Source: JAURDE01 sp965365285
GTDB lineage: Bacteria; Bdellovibrionota; Bacteriovoracia; Bacteriovoracales; Bacteriovoracaceae
Reading direction: 5' to 3'
Assembly: GCA_965365285.1 (NCBI GenBank)
Contig: CBDUBC010000130.1
Coordinates: 1 to 6,642 of the forward strand
Length of the DNA: 6,642 bases
Shown one piece after another: positions 1-5,608 of this stretch. Each line of letters begins with the position of its first letter. The stretch's first letter is position 1. Made by a program: the position numbers and the translations under genes. The notes below the pieces were generated by a model. The model ran no database searches and was not told the DNA's origin. It saw only the letters and a program-made list of their open reading frames with translations.

Positions 1-194
1 GAAGCATTTCCTTTATAGTTTGCAGTGACAAGTTTTTTCTCTGGATAAAACTTTCTAATGGAATAGGAGTGGCTTGATTCTTTTTCTAAAAGGAGTATTT
101 TCTCAGACCCTATACCTGAGTGAAAAGCTTCGGCGGCCAGTGCGATGCCTGCAGGGCCCGCACCTATAATGGCCAGATCGTAGATTTCATTCAT
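1..194 (-). CDS. FAD/NAD(P)-dependent oxidoreductase, N-terminal fragment (thioredoxin-reductase/YpdA-like); cut by window edge
   Basis: About 64 residues are visible, starting MNEIYDLAIIGAGPAGIALA. Residues 6-16 form the first beta strand and the dinucleotide-binding loop GxGxxG (GAGPAG, 11-16). The second strand ends in an acidic residue (ILLLEKE, about 33-39) that in this fold contacts the ribose of the cofactor. This is the FAD-binding start of a two-dinucleotide-binding-domain flavoprotein. The stretch SIRKFYPEKK just after it resembles, from memory, YpdA-like NAD(P)-binding proteins of the thioredoxin reductase superfamily, but the substrate cannot be assigned. The start at 194 is preceded directly by an in-frame stop (TAG, 195-197), so no longer N-terminus is possible. 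The best Shine-Dalgarno candidate, AGGG (207-210), lies 12 nt upstream, which is rather far. The gene is divergent from the exported-protein gene at 371. Its leader contains a terminator-like hairpin. The catalytic region lies outside the window. Confidence 0.85.
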   Translation of the reverse strand, partial: MNEIYDLAIIGAGPAGIALAAEAFHSGIGSEKILLLEKESSHSYSIRKFYPEKKLVTANYKGNA

Positions 195-206
195 CTATTC
201 ATTCAT
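195..206 (-). other. Three-codon mini-ORF (MNE-stop) abutting the oxidoreductase start
   Basis: On the minus strand ATG AAT GAA TAG runs directly into ATG AAT GAA, the first codons of the oxidoreductase, in the same frame. The two 12-nt units share nine identical consecutive bases (186-194 and 198-206), so this may simply be a small tandem duplication of the start region. AGGG abuts the upstream ATG with no spacer, so it could not serve that start well, but it could serve the downstream one. Whether the mini-ORF is translated is unknown. Confidence 0.35.
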
Positions 207-210
207 CCCT

Positions 211-240
211 AAAAAAATCTGAGAGATTCATTCCTCTCAG
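211..240 (-). terminator. Intrinsic-terminator-like hairpin in the oxidoreductase leader (possible attenuator)
   Basis: Read on the minus strand, CTGAGAG (240-234), an 8-nt loop GAATGAAT and CTCTCAG (225-219) form a perfect 7-bp stem. It is followed by A and then seven T residues (217-211). This is the standard layout of a Rho-independent terminator. It points toward the oxidoreductase gene and ends only 16 nt before its start codon at 194. Any ordinary transcript of that gene started further upstream must pass through it. It could stop antisense transcription arriving from the convergent gltX side, or act as an attenuator. On the plus strand the stem has no T tract after it. Confidence 0.65.
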
Positions 241-282
241 GCTTTATTAAACATAATTTATTACAAAATATAAATAAAAATA

Positions 283-305
283 GATGACTCGCCTTGCCCA
301 GTATC
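283..305. promoter_or_regulatory. GC-rich imperfect inverted repeat in the divergent intergenic region, candidate operator
   Basis: GAT-g-ACT and AGT-ATC flank a ten-base centre (cgccttgccc), giving a 6-bp inverted repeat with one unpaired base. It stands out as the only GC-rich patch in an otherwise very AT-rich spacer. It lies where the -35 element of the plus-strand promoter would be expected, a position typical of regulator sites. No known operator consensus was recognised, so this is a weak call. Confidence 0.25.
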
Positions 306-322
306 TCCAAATTGGTGTCTAG

Positions 323-331
323 TGTTATAAT
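323..331 (+). promoter_or_regulatory. Extended -10 promoter for the exported-protein gene
   Basis: TGTTATAAT is a perfect extended -10 element (TGnTATAAT). No good -35 hexamer is found 16-18 bp upstream, where the sequence is tctcca. That is common for extended -10 promoters or for activator-dependent ones. Transcription would begin near 338, leaving a leader of about 33 nt that contains a run of eight T residues (351-358) just before the ribosome binding site. Confidence 0.55.
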
Positions 332-358
332 ATTAAAAATATTTATTAAATTTTTTTT

Positions 359-366
359 AGAGAGGA
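359..366 (+). promoter_or_regulatory. Ribosome binding site that fixes the GTG start at 371
   Basis: AGAGAGGA contains GAGG ending 5 nt before GTG at 371. The reading frame is closed upstream by TAA at 347-349, and there is no ATG in the interval. The next in-frame ATG (codon 23) would remove the signal peptide. GTG is therefore the only sensible start. GAGG is followed by A and CCTC, making a short palindrome over the site. Confidence 0.75.
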
Positions 367-370
367 CCTC

Positions 371-2401
371 GTGAAGAAAATTAAGACCATATTTACCCTT
401 TTATTTTTACTTCAATTTTTATTTCTTAACAAATCTATGGCCGCGGATATTTGGTTACCGGCTTCCATTGTTGTAACCAATACTGGCTCGCTCGCTCATT
501 CCCTTCCATTTCCATCTCCAGCAGCGACGGGAGGCACCGGTCTTGGACCAGCAGCGGATTTTTCGGCCATTGGAGCAGGTTTTTTTCCCGTCGTTGGAGG
601 GAATTATTCTAATGTCTCAAGGCTCTATGCTCTTACAAATGATAAGGAAGAGCTATCCACTTTTTTTCCTGGACCAGATGGCTTTTTGATTCCTCAGCAT
701 CCGGACAGCGGCTATCGATACCTTAAATCTGAAAATGGAAGTTTAACCCTAGGAGCAGGTGTTTCAATTGGGCCAGCGGGTTGGGCCATCCTAAATATTA
801 CCTTCACAGTCGCAGGTACTTATTCTCAGGGGTATAGTTCGAATCGATTTGTTCCAAACAAAAAATCTATTGGTTCTCTTAAAAGGGTGAAAATTCCCGC
901 TACCAAAGAAGATATTTTAAGTTTGTGGTCACCGGGAGACTCTCTTGATACCTCTCGATCTGCAACCGCCTCCTTTAATGTATCGGCAGGCGCCGGTGCT
1001 CTCGCTGTGGGAGCTGGAGTTTCTTTTACTGGCAATTGGGGAGTCTCGATTATGTTTGAAGGACAAAGTAGTCCTAAAAGAGAGCCTATCGTTCGAGTTA
1101 CTTACACCAAGGGCGATAGCCAGGAAATTCAAGCAAATGCCAATGCGCTGGTTGCCGGTGTGAGTATAGCCAAGATTTTTGGAAAAAGTAATTCTGTCTC
1201 TTATCGATTTAATCTCAATAACACTAAAACTCATGACTTAACTGTTAAGAAGGATAAAAATTCAGCGCTAACAAAAACTTTTACTAATGCCTCCGTAGAA
1301 ATGCTCTATCAACTAGCCCTCCATGGGAATTTTATCCTAGCGGATATGGTTGCCAGTCAAAAAGATTCTTATAAACGATTTGGGGTTGAAAAGCTTGAAG
1401 TCGTCGATACACAAGAACAAAAAGTTCAGCAATCGGCATTTATCACGATTCCAATTCTTTTTTCTGCGAGTAATATTCAAGGCAAATCCGTTACCATGTC
1501 CAACTCAAAAATGCTTAGCGAAAATACCATCGCGGAGAGTATCGTTGGAATTTATAGTAGAGAGTTTAAAACAAGTGGTGCTGCAAGTAGAGATCGAGGT
1601 AGAAGTGAACTATTTTCTGGTAACTTTCAAGAAATAAGACCACTCAATTATAAAAGTTTTAAAAAAAGAAGAGCTGTTCGTCGTTATAGCGGGAATTATA
1701 AATACCTCTTTATTGGTAATAAGATTAAAGGAGAGGATGTTGTCAAAGAACTCGAAAAAATTCGATATAAAATAGGGATGATGAAGTCACTTAAAGGGCA
1801 ATTAGGCTTTGAGAATATGGAGTCCACTACTTTAGGTTCTGTTAATTTAGAATTGGATGTTTTGCTTTCAAATAAGGCAACAGACGAACTAATGAATATT
1901 GCAGGTAAGTTTTCACAAAAGGACCTAGAGTACGAAGTGACTCAATATGTGAAAGGTTTTTTTAAAAATGTTACGGATGCTGCAGATGAAGTACGTTGTA
2001 AAATTAAATTAGGGTGTGAATCGAGGACTCTTGAAAAATCTCTTAAGGGGATTCGAAAAATTCATCAATCTCTTTTAAATATGAAAAAATTTAAATCGGA
2101 TAAAGATTATAAGAGTTTTGTTTCATCCTACTCCGAATTTGGAAGGGCCTTTCTCAAAAATAGATTTATTTTTAAAACGGTTTTAAGACTTCTTCGTTAT
2201 TCCTGTCTTCCCTCAATATATATGGACCTACAAAATATTACTGATGAAAATAAGCTCAATCAGGTTTGCCCAAATAAAGCGGCGAACTTTCCTTACGAAA
2301 TAAAATTTAAATTTAAGTCTTCAAATTATAAGCCTCGTGAATTTACTATTTTTAGTAGCGTTCAGGATGCAAAAATGAATGGGCATAAGATTTTTCAATA
2401 A
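371..2401 (+). CDS. Exported protein of unknown function, Gly-rich beta-like N-half and basic cysteine-containing C-half
   Basis: This 676-residue protein belongs to no family I recognise. Residues 1-24 are a classic Sec signal peptide: KKIK, then a hydrophobic core rich in L and F, then a signal peptidase I-like site near SMA|AD. There is no lipobox cysteine. Residues 25-300 are rich in G, A, S and T with alternating hydrophobic stretches. The motif AGVS occurs three times (129-132, 215-218, 262-265), twice as GAGVS followed by a tryptophan-containing strand, suggesting repeated beta hairpins as in outer-membrane or pore-forming proteins. Residues 424-440 include a strongly basic patch (KKRRAVRR, 431-438). 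From about 450 the sequence looks largely helical and lysine-rich. All four cysteines lie here (543, 549, 612, 633) and could form two disulfides in the periplasm or outside the cell. There is no obvious C-terminal membrane anchor or beta-barrel closing motif. It starts with GTG, has its own extended -10 promoter, and converges on gltX with a 1-bp gap. Export is well supported; the role is not known. Confidence 0.8.
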   Translation: MKKIKTIFTLLFLLQFLFLNKSMAADIWLPASIVVTNTGSLAHSLPFPSPAATGGTGLGPAADFSAIGAGFFPVVGGNYSNVSRLYALTNDKEELSTFFPGPDGFLIPQHPDSGYRYLKSENGSLTLGAGVSIGPAGWAILNITFTVAGTYSQGYSSNRFVPNKKSIGSLKRVKIPATKEDILSLWSPGDSLDTSRSATASFNVSAGAGALAVGAGVSFTGNWGVSIMFEGQSSPKREPIVRVTYTKGDSQEIQANANALVAGVSIAKIFGKSNSVSYRFNLNNTKTHDLTVKKDKNSALTKTFTNASVEMLYQLALHGNFILADMVASQKDSYKRFGVEKLEVVDTQEQKVQQSAFITIPILFSASNIQGKSVTMSNSKMLSENTIAESIVGIYSREFKTSGAASRDRGRSELFSGNFQEIRPLNYKSFKKRRAVRRYSGNYKYLFIGNKIKGEDVVKELEKIRYKIGMMKSLKGQLGFENMESTTLGSVNLELDVLLSNKATDELMNIAGKFSQKDLEYEVTQYVKGFFKNVTDAADEVRCKIKLGCESRTLEKSLKGIRKIHQSLLNMKKFKSDKDYKSFVSSYSEFGRAFLKNRFIFKTVLRLLRYSCLPSIYMDLQNITDENKLNQVCPNKAANFPYEIKFKFKSSNYKPREFTIFSSVQDAKMNGHKIFQ

Positions 2402-2402
2402 T

Positions 2403-3836
2403 CTAGCTGTGCTGAAGTCTCTTTTTTAGCACTGTCGCAGGAGTAAGTGCCAGAAGTAATTTAAGGTCTGGCCCATCACTTCTTCCCGTTAAAAGAGCTC
2501 GAACACCTTTAAATAACGGTTTACCTTTGATTTTAAGCTCTTTTTTAAGATGATTTAACCAAGCATCAATCTTTTCGTCCTTAAGATATTCATTATCTTT
2601 AAGACCAAGCACTTGTTCTCTTAGATAACTTTTCATGATCATAGTAGAGTCCCATAACATAATCTCTTTCATTTCTTCGGATTCTTCCATTTCCTCAGAA
2701 AAAATTAGTTCCAATTTATCTAGGGCCTCGGTCGGTAATTGAATTTTTTCTTTAAAAAGCTGACAAAAAGAATTCTTCCAATCTTTGGGTTTAGAAGTGA
2801 AGTCCTCTTCATCTCTCAGACTGGTCGAAATATAGTTAACAAGCTCTTCGTCTGTAAGCGCTCTCATATACTGACCATTAAAATAATTAAGCTTTTCTAA
2901 GTCATAGAGTGCAGGTGATTTAGAGAATCGATTAAGGTCAAACATATCTCCTAGATTTTTATAATCAAAGATGTCTTTTTCTTCCGGATGTGACCAACCT
3001 AAAAGAAGCAGGTAATTCATCATCGCTGCCGGTAAATAGTTTTGTTCTCTATATAATGAAACAGAAGTTGCCCCATGCCTTTTAGAGAGTTTCTGCCGGT
3101 CTTTCCCAACCAACAGAGAGCAATGGGCAAATTCTGGGGCCATGGCGCCGATTGCTTCATAGATCATAAGTTGTCTTAAAGTATTGTTGAGGTGCTCCTC
3201 TGCTCTTATGACATGACTGATTTTCATAAGGTGATCATCAATCACACAACAAAAATTATACGTTGGCAGACCATTACTTCGAATAAGAATAAAGTCTCCC
3301 ACCATATCCTGAGGCCAGCTTACTTCCCCTCGAACGTGATCTTTGAAGCTATATGTTTTATCAGGAACTTTAAATCGAATGGTGTAAGGAAATTCTCTTT
3401 TGATTTTTAGTTCAACATCTTCTTTACTAAGCCCTAAACAGTGTCGGTCGTAGTGAGGAGCTTCATTATTTTCTTCTGCTTTTGCTTTGAGGTCTTCGAG
3501 TCTTTGTTCGTCACAAAAACAAGGATAGGCTTTCCCTTCTTCGATTAGCTTGTTCGCATACTCCTTGTAAGTATCTAGTCTTTCTGATTGTCGATATGGA
3601 CCAAATTCGCCACCCTTATCAGGACCTTCATCATATTCGAGACCACACCATTTAAGATCTTCGATTTGACTCTCTTCAAATTCTCTTTTACTTCGCTCAA
3701 GATCAGTATCTTCTACCCTCAAAATAAATTTACCACCGTTTGCTTTAGCGTAGAGGTAGCTGTAAAGAGCGGTTCTAGCTCCACCAATATGAAGATGACC
3801 CGTAGGTGAGGGTGCAAATCGAACACGGACGGTCAT
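2403..3836 (-). CDS. gltX: Glutamyl-tRNA synthetase (GluRS, class I)
   Basis: Activates glutamate with ATP and transfers it to tRNA-Glu in the cytoplasm. The 477 residues match the usual bacterial length. The Rossmann catalytic domain carries the HIGH-type signature at PTGHLHIGG (11-19) and the KMSKS-type signature at KLSKR (249-253). A zinc-ribbon-like insertion shows Cys106, Cys108 and Cys133. The fourth ligand, a histidine two residues after the third cysteine in the E. coli enzyme, is glycine here. The C-terminal third is the helical anticodon-binding region and ends with the conserved LTGRSDGPDL block. The start at 3836 has AAGGA 8 nt upstream, inside the last codons of glnS. With only 2 bp between the genes, translation is probably coupled and the two are co-transcribed. 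The presence of GlnRS next door suggests that this GluRS need not mischarge tRNA-Gln, though discrimination cannot be read directly. No clear terminator follows the gene. Confidence 0.97.
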   Translation of the reverse strand: MTVRVRFAPSPTGHLHIGGARTALYSYLYAKANGGKFILRVEDTDLERSKREFEESQIEDLKWCGLEYDEGPDKGGEFGPYRQSERLDTYKEYANKLIEEGKAYPCFCDEQRLEDLKAKAEENNEAPHYDRHCLGLSKEDVELKIKREFPYTIRFKVPDKTYSFKDHVRGEVSWPQDMVGDFILIRSNGLPTYNFCCVIDDHLMKISHVIRAEEHLNNTLRQLMIYEAIGAMAPEFAHCSLLVGKDRQKLSKRHGATSVSLYREQNYLPAAMMNYLLLLGWSHPEEKDIFDYKNLGDMFDLNRFSKSPALYDLEKLNYFNGQYMRALTDEELVNYISTSLRDEEDFTSKPKDWKNSFCQLFKEKIQLPTEALDKLELIFSEEMEESEEMKEIMLWDSTMIMKSYLREQVLGLKDNEYLKDEKIDAWLNHLKKELKIKGKPLFKGVRALLTGRSDGPDLKLLLALTPATVLKKRLQHS

Positions 3837-3838
3837 GA

Positions 3839-5512
3839 TTAATTTCCTTTTTCTAATTTTGCCCAGGTGTCTTTAAGAGTAATAATTCGGTTAAAAACAG
3901 GCGTTTGATCCGTTGAGGTTTTATCCATTATAAAATAGCCAACTCTCTCTAATTGAAATCTCTTTTCTGCATCAAGACCATCAAGAGCAGGCTCTAAATA
4001 TCCCTCGCGAGTGATGAGACTATCAGGATTAAGATCCTTGTGAAAGTCTCCCCCGTGTTCTTTACCAGGAGTTGGCGTGGTAAAGAGTCGATCATAAATA
4101 TTGAATTGGACCTTTTTTGATTTTTCGGCACTAACCCAGTGAATTATTCCTTTCACCTTTTTCATTCCCTCAGGAGTCTGCCCACCAAAAGTATCGGGAT
4201 GATAAGTACAATGAAGCTCGGTCACTTTTCCCGTTTCATTTTGGATCACTTCATTACAGGTGATGACATAACCATAGCGAAGTCTAACATTGTTACCTGG
4301 GCTTAATCTAAAATATTTTTTAGGAGGATCGAGCATAAAATCATCTCGATCAATATAAAGTTCTTTTGTGAAATAAAGAGTTCGGCTACCAAAGCTTTCA
4401 TTTTTAGGATGTAGGGGAGCATCAATTTCTTGAACCTTTCCTTCTTCCCAATTGGTTAGAACGACTTTTATAGGATCAATGACTCCTAGATATCTTGCTG
4501 AAGTTTCTTCAAGATCACTACGAACGGCAGCTTCAAGAGTGCTCATTGATATCGAGCTATCTTTTTTGGTGATTCCAATCACATCACAAAAATTTCGGAT
4601 GGAAGCCGGACTGTATCCGCGTCTTCTCATTCCTGAGATGGTAGGCATCCTTGGGTCATCCCAGCCTTCAACATGTTTTTCGTTAACGAGTTGAAGAAGC
4701 TTTCTTTTACTCATTACGGTGTACTCAAGATTGAGTCTGGCAAATTCAATTTGTTGAGGATGACAAGGTGTTTTAAGGGTATCTAATAACCAATCATAAA
4801 AAGGTCTATGATCTTCAAATTCAAGTGTACATAAACTATGTGTGATACCTTCTAGCATATCACTAAGAGGGTGAGTGAAGTCATACATCGGATAGATCGG
4901 CCAGACGTCTCCGGTTCTTTGGTGAACGACTTTTCTTATTCGATAAATTACCGGATCTCTCATATTGATATTGGGATGTGCCATATCAATCTTGGCTCTG
5001 AGGCAATGAGTACCTTCCTCAAATTCACCTTTTCTCATTTTTTCAAAGAGATCGAGGCTTTCTTCCATAGGACGATTCCGAAAAGGACTCTCTTTTCCTG
5101 GTTCCTTGAGGTTTCCCCGGTAACTTCTAATTTCTTCTGGTTTGAGTTCACAGACAAAGGCCTTATCCATTTTGATAAGGTCAACAGCAAATTGATAAAG
5201 CTTTTCAAAATAATCAGAAGCATGAAACAGATTTTTTCCCCAATCAAAACCAAGCCATTTAACATCTTCCATAATGGAATCGACGTATTCGGTATCCTCT
5301 TTTTCAGGATTCGTGTCATCAAACCTTAAGTGACAAGTTCCTTGGTAGGATTTGGCTATTCCAAAATTGAGACAAATGGACTTAGCATGACCAATATGAA
5401 GGTATCCATTGGGTTCGGGAGGGAATCTGGTTACGACTTTTCCATCGTTTTTTCCAGATTTAAGGTCAGTATCAATAATTTGTCGGATGAAGTTTGTTTT
5501 TTCTGTGTTCAT
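3839..5512 (-). CDS. glnS: Glutaminyl-tRNA synthetase (GlnRS, class I)
   Basis: Charges tRNA-Gln directly with glutamine using ATP, bypassing the Glu-tRNA-Gln amidotransferase route. From the preferred ATG at 5512 the protein has 557 residues, near the 554 of the E. coli enzyme, and matches it closely throughout. It shows NFIRQIID near the N-terminus, PPEPNGYLHIGH (HIGH at 39-42), MYDFTH, HSLCTLEFED, NLEYTVMSKRKL (KMSKS type, 266-272), the block HVEGWDDPRMPTISG, and the C-terminal two-beta-barrel anticodon-binding region ending FNRIITLKDTWAKLEKG. The frame extends six codons further to a GTG at 5530, but that start has no ribosome binding site and would lie upstream of the predicted transcription start. 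The ATG at 5512 also has only a weak site (GAG, 5521-5519). The last codons of glnS contain the gltX ribosome binding site. The residues appear complete and functional. Confidence 0.96.
   Translation of the reverse strand: MNTEKTNFIRQIIDTDLKSGKNDGKVVTRFPPEPNGYLHIGHAKSICLNFGIAKSYQGTCHLRFDDTNPEKEDTEYVDSIMEDVKWLGFDWGKNLFHASDYFEKLYQFAVDLIKMDKAFVCELKPEEIRSYRGNLKEPGKESPFRNRPMEESLDLFEKMRKGEFEEGTHCLRAKIDMAHPNINMRDPVIYRIRKVVHQRTGDVWPIYPMYDFTHPLSDMLEGITHSLCTLEFEDHRPFYDWLLDTLKTPCHPQQIEFARLNLEYTVMSKRKLLQLVNEKHVEGWDDPRMPTISGMRRRGYSPASIRNFCDVIGITKKDSSISMSTLEAAVRSDLEETSARYLGVIDPIKVVLTNWEEGKVQEIDAPLHPKNESFGSRTLYFTKELYIDRDDFMLDPPKKYFRLSPGNNVRLRYGYVITCNEVIQNETGKVTELHCTYHPDTFGGQTPEGMKKVKGIIHWVSAEKSKKVQFNIYDRLFTTPTPGKEHGGDFHKDLNPDSLITREGYLEPALDGLDAEKRFQLERVGYFIMDKTSTDQTPVFNRIITLKDTWAKLEKGN
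3842..3852 (-). promoter_or_regulatory. gltX ribosome binding site embedded in the glnS 3' end
   Basis: On the minus strand AAAAAGGA within the codons for glutamate, lysine and glycine just before the glnS stop (TAA, 3841-3839) lies 8 nt from the gltX ATG (3836-3834). Ribosomes finishing glnS arrive at this site, so the two synthetases are probably translationally coupled. Confidence 0.6.
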
Positions 5513-5521
5513 GTGGCGCTC

Positions 5522-5550
5522 ATTATGCACTTAATAAAATAAATTAACAA
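5522..5550 (-). promoter_or_regulatory. Candidate glnS promoter, giving a nearly leaderless transcript
   Basis: On the minus strand TTGTTA (5550-5545; four of six matches to TTGACA) is separated by exactly 17 bp from CATAAT (5527-5522; five of six matches to TATAAT). Transcription would start near 5515, only about three nucleotides before the ATG at 5512. The region is AT-rich, so a chance match is possible. If real, it excludes the GTG at 5530 as start and makes glnS-gltX a transcription unit separate from the response regulator. Confidence 0.45.
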
Positions 5551-5563
5551 GCTGGTTTAGCTC
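5531..5563 (-). terminator. Weak terminator-like hairpin after the response regulator gene
   Basis: On the minus strand GAGCT (5563-5559), loop AAACC and AGCTT (5553-5549) form four Watson-Crick pairs plus one G-U pair, followed by a T-rich but interrupted tail (GTTAATTTATTTTATT). The stem is short and the tail overlaps the candidate glnS -35 element, so this is only a possible end signal for the upstream gene. Confidence 0.25.
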
Positions 5564-5608
5564 TAGGGAGTTATAAATTTAAACGCAAATGAGGTGGAGC
5601 GTTATAGG

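Noticed and set aside
219..240. The 7-bp hairpin as a terminator for plus-strand transcription
   Set aside because: On the plus strand the stem is followed by gctttatta without a continuous T tract; the T run exists only on the minus strand.
241..345. Minus-strand promoter for the oxidoreductase gene
   Set aside because: Several AT-rich -10-like hexamers exist (for example TATATT), but none has a -35 partner at 16-18 bp, so no single site could be supported.
929..1234. 101-codon minus-strand open frame inside the exported-protein gene
   Set aside because: Antisense frame without a ribosome binding site or recognisable domain; the plus-strand gene has a signal peptide, promoter and good start.
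2409..2432. GTGCT/AGCAC stem as a terminator for either convergent gene
   Set aside because: The stem is only 5 bp with a 14-base loop, and the T run lies in the loop rather than after the stem.
5035..5322. 95-codon minus-strand frame within glnS
   Set aside because: Alternative frame of a conserved gene on the same strand; the GlnRS frame is continuous and shows no sign of frameshift.
4871..5329. 152-codon plus-strand open frame inside glnS
   Set aside because: It is fully antisense to a strongly conserved GlnRS, has no recognisable protein features or ribosome binding site, and is explained by the complement of glnS codons.
5513..5530. GTG at 5530 as the glnS start
   Set aside because: No ribosome binding site precedes it, it falls upstream of the predicted transcription start, and the ATG at 5512 gives a protein length closer to the family. 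Not fully excluded.
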